A DNA stretch of 64,000 nt from Megalonaias nervosa (Eukaryota > Mollusca > Bivalvia > Unionida > Unionidae): contig JAECUM010009768.1 of NCBI GenBank assembly GCA_016617855.1, positions 1-64,000 of the forward strand, written 5' to 3'. Positions 23,664 through 32,500 of this stretch are shown piece after piece (within the stretch, counting starts at the first letter, position 1; every line of letters starts with the position of its first letter). Both the position numbers and the translations under genes were made by a program. The notes under the pieces were generated by a model. That model was not told the DNA's origin, did no database searches, and was given only the letters and a program-made list of their open reading frames with translations.

Positions 23664-25202
23664 ATGTCTGTTAAAAATTATCTCAATTTATCAGAAACTT
23701 ATGACACCGATAACACTGTAACAGAATTTGAGTATGTTGAGTATCTCGACGAAAATTCTAATGAACCAAATAAAACTGGTATTAGAACATTTAATACTCG
23801 AGACGAAGATGTATTTCTACTGCCCCATAAGGCAATGTTAGAAGTTCGCGGTCAGATTATGACAGTAGCCAATCCACCTGTTGCAATTGCAGCTGGAACA
23901 GAAGTAGCTCTTATAAATAACGGCTGGTGTTTATTCAAAAGTGCTAGATATCAACTAGCTAATCAAATTGTAGAAGATATTTCAAGTCACTTACAAGTTG
24001 CAAGTACAATCTTAAATATTATTTCATTTTCCGATGATTACTCGAGATCAACTGCAACGAACATGATGTGGTTTAAAGATTCTGGACGTGGTTTAGCCGA
24101 ATCGACCGAACTTTTCTTAAAAGGTGTTTTGGTACACGGAGCTAATGCGGCTGCAGATGCTGTAATTGTAAGAACTTTTCTTATTGTTAATGCAGCCGCA
24201 CTAGGTATAGCCGCACCAGCTGCAGACGCTAACGCAGACGCTACAAGAGTCTCACTTACTGCAACTTGTAATAATCTTGGTATAGACGCACCAGGTGCAG
24301 CCGCAGACGGTGTCGCAATGTTAGATTTAATCAATAACACAATTAGCGTAAAAAATCCACGTTACAATGAAGGTTTTGCTAAGAGAAAGGCACTTGCAGC
24401 AGGATCACGTCAAATTACAATGATGCTTCCGTTGAATACAATATTTGGCTTTTGTCGTGATTACGATAAAGTATTTCGTGGAGTTAAACATACACTTATT
24501 TTAGATCGAGCAGAACAAAACGACTGCCTGTTTCGATATGGCGGAGCTGATGTACAATTTATCATAAACAAACTTGCTTTGTGGATGCCACGAATAACGC
24601 CGTCGATCACTAAAATGTCAGAATTAAATAATATGCTTGAAAATCGCACAAACAAGATTTATTTTCAGCAACATAAAATATATCAAACGGCAGTTCCAAA
24701 TACTACCGACTACACATGGCGAGTTACAACAACATCAAGCGAACAACTGCCGAGACAATTGTTTGTCGTATTTCAACAGCAAGCGCGACGTGGTAACCAA
24801 CAACAAAATAATGCGATATTTGATAACGCTGATGTTAGACGAATATATGCTAGACTAAATTCGAAGCAATATCCAGAACGAGCGATAGAATGTAATTTTG
24901 CAGATGACGCTAATAAAAATATTACTCGACCTTACATGTATCTACTCGACGCAGTACAAAAATATCAGGATGTTGAAGATGGATCTCAGATATCAGTTGA
25001 GGAATTTCGTACACTTTATCCAATATTTTATTTTGATGTTAGTAAACATAGCGAGCGAGCAGTTGATTCGACAGCTGATATTGAAATGACCTGGACACTT
25101 GGAGCAGCTCCAGCAGCCCAGTTGTACGTGTACGCGTTAGTGATCAGCGACAGATTTGTTACGATAGACTCTGTTGGAGGTAAAATGACAGTCCAAGTTT
25201 AA
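23664..25202 (+). CDS. major capsid protein (double jelly-roll type)
   Basis: An intact 512-residue frame. Length, position and sequence agree with the Maverick/Polinton major capsid protein: VKNYLNLSETYDTDNTVTEF at the N-terminus, then LLPHKAMLEVRGQI, NNGWCLFKSARYQ, and C-terminal QLYVYALVISDRF. It is predicted to form hexon-like trimers. Residues about 153-220 are an Ala/Asp-rich low-complexity stretch (for example ALGIAAPAADANADA) between core strands, probably a surface loop. It follows the basic protein and precedes the two small core-like genes. No break was seen. Confidence 0.93.
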   Translation: MSVKNYLNLSETYDTDNTVTEFEYVEYLDENSNEPNKTGIRTFNTRDEDVFLLPHKAMLEVRGQIMTVANPPVAIAAGTEVALINNGWCLFKSARYQLANQIVEDISSHLQVASTILNIISFSDDYSRSTATNMMWFKDSGRGLAESTELFLKGVLVHGANAAADAVIVRTFLIVNAAALGIAAPAADANADATRVSLTATCNNLGIDAPGAAADGVAMLDLINNTISVKNPRYNEGFAKRKALAAGSRQITMMLPLNTIFGFCRDYDKVFRGVKHTLILDRAEQNDCLFRYGGADVQFIINKLALWMPRITPSITKMSELNNMLENRTNKIYFQQHKIYQTAVPNTTDYTWRVTTTSSEQLPRQLFVVFQQQARRGNQQQNNAIFDNADVRRIYARLNSKQYPERAIECNFADDANKNITRPYMYLLDAVQKYQDVEDGSQISVEEFRTLYPIFYFDVSKHSERAVDSTADIEMTWTLGAAPAAQLYVYALVISDRFVTIDSVGGKMTVQV

Positions 25203-25221
25203 TCTGCAATCGTTATATAAG

Positions 25222-25626
25222 ATGACAAAATATATTGCAAAAGAAATATATTTGACTGATGGTCAAGTTAAAAAATTAGCAGCTGCTGTTGCAAAGCAGA
25301 GACAGGTATCATTAAAAATCAACCCTAACATTTCCAAGGGTATTTTAACAAAATTAATGCTGACAAAAAATCAAGTAAACAGGTACGATCGTAAAAAACC
25401 TTTTGTTTTAAATTTAAGTGCCGCACAAATAACAGCGATGTCAAAACAAGGTGGTTTCTTTGGTCCGGCATTATCAGTGATGGCCAGCACGTTATTACCA
25501 AAAATTGTACAGGTGTTAGGTACATTAGGACTAGCAGCAGCGTCTGGTGCAATATCTGGCGCAACGAAAAAAGCAGTTGAGGGCAGTGGTATAAAAAAAA
25601 ATAGTCTAAAGTTTAATTTTATGTGA
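25222..25626 (+). CDS. small Maverick core-like protein with hydrophobic C-terminal segment
   Basis: 134 residues. The N-terminal half has two repeats of a 'Leu-Thr/Ser-x-x-Gln-hydrophobic' pattern: LTDGQVKKLA, then LTKNQVNRY and LSAAQITAM. It ends in GGFFGPALSVMASTLLPKIV, a long Ala/Gly hydrophobic segment, and a short basic tail. Proteins of this plan recur in Mavericks, where they resemble adenovirus pX-like core or membrane-active proteins; function is not established. The start follows TTATATAAG directly, and the stop is 10 bases before the next ATG. Confidence 0.72.
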   Translation: MTKYIAKEIYLTDGQVKKLAAAVAKQRQVSLKINPNISKGILTKLMLTKNQVNRYDRKKPFVLNLSAAQITAMSKQGGFFGPALSVMASTLLPKIVQVLGTLGLAAASGAISGATKKAVEGSGIKKNSLKFNFM

Positions 25627-25638
25627 CTGATAAATATA

Positions 25639-25848
25639 ATGCCACAACGAAAAACAAAATCGTCGGAAAAACCGAAAACAACAAAATCGTCGAAAAAAAA
25701 GAAAACAACGAAACGCAATCAAACAAAACAAGGAGGAATTATTCCTTTCGCTCCACTTTTAGCGGGACTAGCGGGAAGCCTACTGCCAAATCTGCTAGGA
25801 ATAGGAGGACGAGGACTAACATTGCCGGGAACACGGCCACCCCGCTAA
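25639..25848 (+). CDS. small highly basic protein, pX/mu-like
   Basis: 69 residues: 27 mostly Lys/Arg/Thr/Ser residues, then GGIIPFAPLLAGLAGSLLPN and an Arg-Gly-rich tail. The plan (basic head, GG, hydrophobic Leu/Ala/Gly stretch) is that of adenovirus mu/pX-type DNA-condensing precursors and of adintovirus core proteins. A Gly-Gly site next to the adenain-like protease gene fits proteolytic maturation, which is inference. A second frame runs antiphase through the same bases (from 25623) and leads into the protease, but its N-terminal translation looks like a shadow. Confidence 0.68.
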   Translation: MPQRKTKSSEKPKTTKSSKKKKTTKRNQTKQGGIIPFAPLLAGLAGSLLPNLLGIGGRGLTLPGTRPPR

Positions 25849-26294
25849 GTAACTTTGATTTACTAGATAAGTTAAAATCAGTTCCCAGATTTCACGGAGT
25901 TTATTCCAAAGATGAACTTAGCACTGTACCAGCGCAAGCGACATCGTCGCTGGGTTCGTGTGTGATAAATATACAAGATTTCAATGATGGGTCCGGCACG
26001 CATTGGGTAGCAGTTTATAATAACAATTATTTTGACTCGTTTGGACTTCCTCCGAGCGATGCAATAAAAAAATATATAAACCAAAAATATAAAAAAATCT
26101 ATTATTCTTCCAATCAACTTCAACCTGTTGGAACTTCTGCTTGCGGATATTATTGTATAATGTTTATTAAACAAATGTTCCAATCACCTGACAATGACAG
26201 GAAATTTAATTTTTTAAAGTTTATTTTGCAGTTTGATAAGCAACCTTCTCACGCTAATGATGAGATTGCAATAAATTTTTGTGAATCTATCTAA
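25845..26294 (+). CDS. adenain-like cysteine protease
   Basis: About 149 residues of clear protease sequence: FDLLDKLKSVPRFHGVYSKD at the N-terminus; the catalytic His in GTHWVAVY; the acidic residue in YFDSFG; the Gln of the oxyanion hole in QPVG; and the nucleophile in SACGYYCI. This is the order of the adenovirus-protease/Ulp1 clan, and it would cleave capsid and core precursors. The start is unclear: there is no ATG at the expected N-terminus, and the only in-frame ATG (25623) lies within the preceding gene's reading frame. Either translation begins elsewhere or the start codon is lost. The first family-like codon overlaps the upstream TAA. Confidence 0.85.
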   Translation, partial: LSNFDLLDKLKSVPRFHGVYSKDELSTVPAQATSSLGSCVINIQDFNDGSGTHWVAVYNNNYFDSFGLPPSDAIKKYINQKYKKIYYSSNQLQPVGTSACGYYCIMFIKQMFQSPDNDRKFNFLKFILQFDKQPSHANDEIAINFCESI

Positions 26295-26332
26295 AGCTTG
26301 CAATAAATTTTATCTAAACTTACAAATATATA

Positions 26333-26545
26333 ATGTCAACATATTGTCTCAAATGTAAAACTAAAACAGAAAATAAGGATGAGACGACGGAAAAAACAAA
26401 AAATAATAGAATGATGCTAAAAAGTATTTGTGCTGTTTGTGGTAGAAAGAAAAGTATGTTTTTAAAGAAAACGTCTGGAGCTGGATACCCTCCTAACGTT
26501 GTCAGCCCTGACATTGTCAGGGAGATTATTTTAGTAGACGACTAA
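26333..26545 (+). CDS. two-CxxC zinc-ribbon protein (DUF5679-like)
   Basis: 70 residues with MSTYCLKCKTKT at the N-terminus and ICAVCGRKKSMFL about 30 residues later. The two CxxC pairs would bind one zinc. This small domain is common in Mavericks, adintoviruses and other large-DNA-virus-like genomes; its role is unknown, but nucleic-acid binding or transcription is plausible. ATATATA abuts the start codon, and the 17-base block AAATTTTATCTAAACTT lies just upstream (26305-26321). Confidence 0.8.
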   Translation: MSTYCLKCKTKTENKDETTEKTKNNRMMLKSICAVCGRKKSMFLKKTSGAGYPPNVVSPDIVREIILVDD

Positions 26546-26554
26546 AAATATAGA

Positions 26555-27091
26555 ATGATATGCAAGTGCGATTCTGACAGAGATTTATGTCTCGAGCAAA
26601 ATAAAATTGTCACATACTGTCAACATTGTAACAACAGAGAAATAATTGGAACAGGTATAGATATACATAAATTAATTGGCAAATTACCAAAACCAAAAGG
26701 AGGCTGGACATTGCCAGGCCATAAATATACTGGATCTTATAATCCTTTTGATAAACAACTAGATGAAAACGATAATCCGCTGCCAGGACAAGAACCTTAC
26801 AATCAAGTTGATGCAATAGCAATGCGTCATGACATTTGTTATCGTGGTTATGAAAACTCAAAATCGGATTGCGACAAAGTAATGTTAGACGAACTTCGTG
26901 ATATGGAACCGACAAATCTACGAGAACGTTTTGATAGAAGGCTGGTACAGGGTTTTATTGGAACAAAATATAAATTAGGACTCGGAAAGGAATTGTATGA
27001 CGATCTCGCAGCCGAACTACACAAACCTAAAAAAAAAAGTTTACGCGAGGTAAAGTTGTCGCAAATGCCGTTGATGATATCTGGGCGATAG
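26555..27091 (+). CDS. parvovirus-type phospholipase A2 protein
   Basis: 178 residues. Cysteines C3, C5, C22 and C25 suggest a small N-terminal metal site. The PLA2-like core has the calcium-loop region LPGHKYTGSYNP (residues 53-64), the catalytic dyad in AIAMRHDICY (H92, D93) and SDCDKVM. This is the secreted-PLA2 fold used by parvovirus VP1 to leave the endosome and known in many Mavericks. The last ~20 codons after KPKKK look out of frame. In related elements the PLA2 region runs straight into the integrase, and here that continuation lies one frame back (-1) across a ten-A run (27029-27038). Confidence 0.82.
   Translation: MICKCDSDRDLCLEQNKIVTYCQHCNNREIIGTGIDIHKLIGKLPKPKGGWTLPGHKYTGSYNPFDKQLDENDNPLPGQEPYNQVDAIAMRHDICYRGYENSKSDCDKVMLDELRDMEPTNLRERFDRRLVQGFIGTKYKLGLGKELYDDLAAELHKPKKKSLREVKLSQMPLMISGR
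27029..27038 (+). other. A10 run at PLA2/integrase frame change
   Basis: The zero frame reads CCT AAA AAA AAA AGT, giving A_AAA_AAA, a canonical slippery heptamer for -1 frameshifting. A -1 slip moves ribosomes exactly into the integrase frame. It may equally be a replication or sequencing indel in a homopolymer. Confidence 0.4.
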
Positions 27092-27884
27092 ATTTATTAG
27101 ATGTGTCAAATCTAGTTCAGTTTAATGATAATAAGAAATACTTGTTTAACGTTGTAGATGTTTTTAGTAAATATGCTTTTAGTATTCCAGTTTTAGACAA
27201 GACAGGAACGTCGATAACTGATGCGTTAAAACAAATAATAACAAGTACAGAAAGAAAACCGAATAAAATCTGGACCGATCATGGCGCGGAGTTTTCAATA
27301 AAAAGTTTGAGCAGTTTCTAGAACAAAATAATATCAAAAAGTATGTTACAGGAAACGAGGGAAAAAGCGTTGTCGTCGAGCGATTTAATCGCACGCTAAA
27401 CGAAACAATTCACAAGTATCTGTCAGCTAAAAACACTAACAGATATGTCGATGATCTTTCTCAAATCGTGGACGAATATAATAACACGAAACATCGAACC
27501 ACTAAACTATCACCAAATGACGCAATTAAAAATCCGATTCTTGCAAATGAAAACATGTATCGCAGACATAAATTTGAGGTGGGTGATCGGGTTCGGATTT
27601 CTTTGACTAAAAAAACATTTGAAAAAGAATTTACTCCAAACTGGACTGAAAAAGTGTTTGTAGTTGATAAAATACTTTTAACAATACCTGTAACATACGC
27701 GCTAAAAGATCTGGCAGGGGAACCGATCATTGGTAGTTTTTACGAGCAGGAACTTCAGAAAACTGAGCAAGATGTTTTCGTTATCGAAAAAGTGATTAGG
27801 AGAAAAGGCAATAAAAGTTTAGTCAAGTGGCGTGGGTATAGCGATAAATTTAATAGCTGGGTACCAACTAAGTCGATCCAATAA
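27037..27884 (+). pseudogene. retrovirus-type DDE integrase with chromodomain, frameshifted
   Basis: The catalytic core has the first Asp in DDIWAIDLLD, then FNVVDVFSKYAF, and the second Asp in IWTDHGAEF. The catalytic Glu, in VVVERFNRTL, lies about 35 residues later in a different frame. The frame changes at a short T run near 27292-27295. The C-terminal part (27468-27884) has FEVGDRVRI (SH3-like) and ends with a chromodomain, VFVIEKVIRRKGNKSLVKW followed by an aromatic cage region. Maverick integrases insert the element and make 6 bp target duplications; the chromodomain may direct site choice. It has no own start codon and is entered from the PLA2 frame. Confidence 0.85.
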
Positions 27885-28390
27885 CGTTATTATAAATTTG
27901 TTCGTATTTCACAAGCACAGATTTACATTTGATAGTTTTACATAACGAAATTAAATGTAATTTTCTTTCATTATCAACTGGCATTAAATTAAATATCTTA
28001 GCAAAAATAAAATCGTATTTTATGCTCCTTTGCTGGCCAGTTATTTTTAGATTTAAAAACGGCCTGATAAGCTGCCAAAATATCTGTTGTTCGGCAACAG
28101 TAAAATTAAATTATTATTTTGGCAATGTGATACTTAACATTATATCTTCCAGTTGTTGGTCTGCTGTAATTTGTTCTGTCAGCGACGGTGACTATTTCAT
28201 CATCATCGTCAGATCCGTTGTTGTACAAAATATCATCTTCGCTATAACTAGCAGATTTGTCTATTATATCGGTAGAGATTGTAATATTATCTGCGACTTT
28301 ATCGCCAGCGACTTTATCGCTAGTGATTTTAACATTGTCTGCGATTGTATCTTCCGCATATATTTCAGCAAGTCGTTTCATCAGATCCAT
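27868..28390 (-). pseudogene. VLTF3-like late transcription factor relic
   Basis: The first part (28390 to about 28106) reads MDLMKRLAEIY, then an acidic Asp-rich linker and YNVKYHIAK. A +1 change of frame near 28108 leads to VAEQQIFWQLIRPF and SIKYDFIFAKIFNL, ending at a TAG at 27870-27868. This layout (acidic N-terminus, then a basic-aromatic motif before 'I-hydrophobic-KIF-LL') resembles the short VLTF3-like proteins of Mavericks, virophages and large DNA viruses, which act in late gene transcription. Identification is by pattern from memory and is moderate only. Its 3' end overlaps the convergent integrase gene by 17 bases. Confidence 0.5.
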
Positions 28391-28426
28391 ATTATAATAT
28401 ACTTTTATCTAATTTGTTGTTATAAG
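28391..28426. promoter_or_regulatory. 36-base divergent promoter region
   Basis: Only 36 bases separate the minus-strand ATG (28390) and the plus-strand ATG (28427). TATTATAAT abuts the first and TTATAAG the second; a TTTATCTAA block lies between. Confidence 0.45.
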
Positions 28427-28708
28427 ATGACTGACGAGGTAAAATATCATCAAAAGGTTAATATATTAAATTACAACGAACTAGCCGAAGCGGTAAGAAA
28501 ATGTCTGTCAGGTTATAGTGCATATTCCGTTGACGTTATTGTTACGCAAGGTGATTCTCATAAAATATTACTAACAGCAGCAGAAAAAAATAAACTTAAT
28601 GAAAATGCTTTTATAACATTAAAATTTGATCGCGATGATATTATGGCATTTGCACATAGCTGTCTTACTAAGACAGAATTACGAAATATTATTAATCATC
28701 ATATCTAA
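28427..28708 (+). CDS. unknown 93-residue Maverick protein
   Basis: The start follows TTATAAG directly; the open frame extends far upstream, but without element-like sequence. The protein is soluble and mixed charge, with SYSV-like beta segments, then ILLTAAEKNKLNENAFITLK. That 'LTaaek-kL ... I-L' phrase loosely resembles the LTxxQ repeats of the 25222 gene, so a distant relationship is possible but unproven. The 3' end overlaps the convergent HNH gene by 17 bases. No function is assigned. Confidence 0.6.
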   Translation: MTDEVKYHQKVNILNYNELAEAVRKCLSGYSAYSVDVIVTQGDSHKILLTAAEKNKLNENAFITLKFDRDDIMAFAHSCLTKTELRNIINHHI

Positions 28709-29489
28709 AAACAATCCTGGCATCGTATTCACTTGAAAAAGCTGATCCTGTTATTCTATCGGCAACAAATTTTACTGCCCTAGGATTTATCTTATAGTGT
28801 TTTGCCGCAGCTGAAATCGATTTAAATTTGATCTCCTCATCTGTTTTGAGATTCAACGAAACAACAGGTTTTGCAGGATATCTAAAATTAATACCACCAC
28901 CTCGTCCTTTTCTCACATTTTCCTGCTGGGTAACTATTTCCAAATTTTCTATTCGATTATCAGTTTTTACGTTATTGATGTGATTAATCACAAGACCATC
29001 GGGTATAGGTCCGTTAAACGTCTCATAAACAAAACGATGAGATTGATAATGAACTTGATTGGTTAGTGTTCCTCTAACAGTTAATATGAGATACCCCATG
29101 TTACTCATAGAACCAACAACATTTTTAGTTTTTCTATTTCTAATAATACCGCGATCGTTAGCCTCGTATAAATCAAAGACCGGGTGCGGCTGAAACTCGT
29201 TTTGTAAAGATAAGTTTTCGATATTGTCATCAGTAATCGAGCCATTTACTCGATAGACTCGCTGCCCTTCTGGAATATCCTCGCAGAACAAAGTATAAAT
29301 AAAATCTTTTCGAAACATTTCAATTCTCTCGGTATTATCACCTTTGACACTGATCTTATAGCCTGCTGGCGTTGCTTTACCCATTGGATGTTTGTACTGG
29401 ACACGTATCACCGAACCTAATGCATTTCCAGCGTATAGGTTATACTTCGGATGAACGTAATAATACTCTTGCTCGTTTGCGCTTGTCAT
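28692..29489 (-). CDS. HNH endonuclease with NUMOD1-like tail
   Basis: 265 residues, intact. Residues about 151-190 are an HNH_3-type domain: HRFVYETFNGPIP, INHINNVKTDNRIENL (His170, Asn178). A NUMOD1-like DNA-binding segment follows (SLNLKTDEEIKFKSISAAAK, residues 211-230). Residues about 15-97 repeat the same plan (FIYTLFCEDIPEG, then VNGSITDDNIENLSL), but the metal-binding His positions are replaced, so that unit is probably catalytically dead. It resembles mobile homing-type endonucleases of phages and large viruses. It lies opposite to PolB and is an accessory gene rather than a core Maverick gene. Confidence 0.85.
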   Translation of the reverse strand: MTSANEQEYYYVHPKYNLYAGNALGSVIRVQYKHPMGKATPAGYKISVKGDNTERIEMFRKDFIYTLFCEDIPEGQRVYRVNGSITDDNIENLSLQNEFQPHPVFDLYEANDRGIIRNRKTKNVVGSMSNMGYLILTVRGTLTNQVHYQSHRFVYETFNGPIPDGLVINHINNVKTDNRIENLEIVTQQENVRKGRGGGINFRYPAKPVVSLNLKTDEEIKFKSISAAAKHYKINPRAVKFVADRITGSAFSSEYDARIVFRYDD

Positions 29490-29594
29490 TATACTATAAG
29501 GATTTTATATCTCTAATTGTTTGTTCAGCTGGCGTGCAGTGAGTTATCGATCGAACAATCAATTAAACATATAATATTACACTATTATATAGCA

Positions 29595-32500
29595 ATGCTG
29601 AAATTACGTGATATAGCCAAGAAGAGTCTTATGGGAGAACCTGAAAAAATAGCGACTGCCTTTACAGGTTTTGACAACAGTTATCGGTTCAGTAAACAAA
29701 TCGTACTGGTAAATTTTACTGCAACAAATCTCTATCATTTGCTAGAGCCAACTGTAAAACGTGAACTTGAAAAACATAAGGGTCTAAGAATATTAGTGCA
29801 ATATCACGTTATATTTTCAAAGCTACTTGTGACAGAGGGATCGACTGACAAGGAAATTGCAGACCCTTACATTAATGCAAAATCAAGACGTGTTTTGCTC
29901 GGGACTGATCTTTTGTCACTGGCTAATGAAATACACCAAGAAATTTGGAAAAAGATAGAAGAATTTACCGAATTGGGTTCGGGTTGGAAGTTTGAAATGA
30001 TCGAGAAAATTTTATTTCACACAATAAAATATGACGTATTACGCGGTAGTTCGTATATTGATTTGCCACCAAAAATAAAAAATAAAAAATGCTGTGTAAA
30101 CGTCAAAAACCTCGATAACAGATGTTTCCAGTGGGCTATTCTTTCCGCGCTATTTCCAGCAGAAAAACACGCTGATCGTGTTGACAAGTATATTAGTCAC
30201 GTGTCAAGATTAAATTTTAAAGGCATTGACTTTCCAGTGGCAGAAAATCAAATACCAAGGTTTGAAAAGCAAAATAATGTTTCGATCAACGTTTTCGGAC
30301 TAGACGAAAAAGAAAACGTCTATCCAAGATATATTTCGGAAACAGCTTCACAATCGACAATAAACTTACTGTTTTATAAAAATCATTACGTTTGGATTAA
30401 AAACTTTAATGGACTAGTTGGCAAACAGCACAATAAACGAAAGAAGAAAACGTTCTTCTGTTATCGCTGTTTACACGGTTGTACGGACGACGAAATATTA
30501 CAAAAGCATTTGTAGTACTGTAGTGACGTACAACGAATAACGATGCCGTCCAAAGAAAATAGCGTGTTACAGTTTGTCAATCACCATCACAAACTAAAAA
30601 TTCCTTTCGTCATATACGCTGATTTCGAATGCTTACTTCAGCCTGTACTTGGCGTAGAAAATAATCCTAACCAATCGAGCACAAGGAAAACTCAAAATCA
30701 TGTTCCGTGCGGAGTAGCGTATAAGATAGTTTGTTGTGCTGATTCGAGATTATCCAAACCAATCAAATTATATCGTGGTAAAAATCCAGCTGTCTGGCTT
30801 CTCAAGCAGTTGATTAGCGAAGTTGATCATATATTTAATCGTTTGAAAAGAGTAACTCCAATAATAAAACTGACATCTCAAGAAGAATCTGATCACGAGC
30901 AAGCAGAATGTTGTTATATTTGTGAAAAAGCTTTTGATGATAACAAAAAAGTACGTGACCATTGCCATCTCACCGGACAGTACCGTGGAGCGGATCATGA
31001 TCAATGTAATTTAAAATTTCATGCTCCAGATTTTATTCCAGTTATTCTTCACAACTTTCGAGGACATGATAGCCACATTATCGTAGAAACTTTTGGCGAT
31101 CCTGACGTAAAATCTCGCTTAAAACTCGATAACGTAATCAAATGCATTCCAAATAATTTTGAAAAGTATATGTCAGTTACGCTAGGTAAGTTGCGTTTTA
31201 TTGACAGCCTGCAGTTTATGGCAGCATCATTGGATGAGCTGGTAAAAGGTTGTAGCGAGTTTGATAACTTACAAGATTGTTTTGGTGATAAATTTAATCT
31301 ACTGACTAAAAAAGGAGTATTTCCGTACGAGTATCTCGATGATTGGAGTAAATTTGATGAAACTTCGCTACCTGACAAGGACGAATTTTACTCACAACTT
31401 AAAAATGAAAATATAACCGATGATGATTACAAATATGCACAAGATATCTGGAAAGAATTTGATTGTAAGACGTTTGGCGATTATCATGATTTGTATCTAA
31501 AAACTGACGTGTTATTGCTGGCGGACGTATTTGAAAGTTTTCAAAAAGTGAGCTATAATAATTATGGACTAGATCCTTGTTGGTATTATTCTGCTCCCGG
31601 GCTGTCGTGGGACGCATTGTTAAAGTTTAGTAAAGTAAGGTTAGAATTACTGACTGACGTTGATATGTTCAATTATATCGAAAAAGGTATCCGAGGCGGT
31701 ATTAGCGTGATAACAAAAAAGTATGCGGAAGCAAACAATAAGTATATGAAAAAGTATAATCCTGAGCTTCCTTCGAAGTATATAATTTATCTAGATTGTA
31801 ATAATTTGTACGGTTATTCTATGGCAGAACCAATGCCTTTTGGTGGATTTCGTTGGATCACGGCTGAGCAATTTCTATCAGAGACAGAAAAAAAGATACC
31901 CGACGATGTTTCGTACTTCGTTGAAGTTGATCTCGATTATCCAACTTCGCTACACAATTTACACAACGATTATCCCTTCTGTGCGGAATCGATGATAATA
32001 GATTATAGTACGTTATCTCAAGAACAACAAGCGTTAGCATCACCAAGACAAAATTCTATGGTCAAAAAACTAGTACCAAATTTACTCGATAAGAAAAATT
32101 ATGTTTTGCATTACAAAGTTTTAAAACAAGCAGTAGATGCTGGTCTTGTTTTGAGAAAAGTTCATCGTGTACTAAAATTTAATCAGTCACCTTGGATGAA
32201 AGGTTGTATTAACTCAAACACTTCGAGAAGAGCTGCAGCAAAAACTGATTTTGAAAAAAAACTTCTTTAAGCTTATGAACAATTCCGTTTTTGGTAAGAC
32301 GATGGAAATTATTAGAAAACGGGTAAATATCGAGCTAGTTAATGATATCAATCGCAGAAATAAACTTGTGTCGGACGATGATTTTGTTAGCATGAAAATT
32401 TTTAATGAAAATCTTGTCGCAATACAAAGAAGAAAAACAAATCTGAAACTAAATAAACCAATTTACGTTGGAGCTTCTGTGTTAGATTTATCGAAGTGGC

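Noticed and set aside
24038..24340. 100-residue frame antisense to the major capsid gene
   Set aside because: It is a shadow of the Ala/Asp-rich MCP segment; no upstream element motif and no family resemblance.
27929..28426. N-terminal extension of the 93-residue gene (259 codons in total)
   Set aside because: The upstream part is antisense to the VLTF3-like gene, and the start-proximal motif TTATAAG abuts the ATG at 28427.
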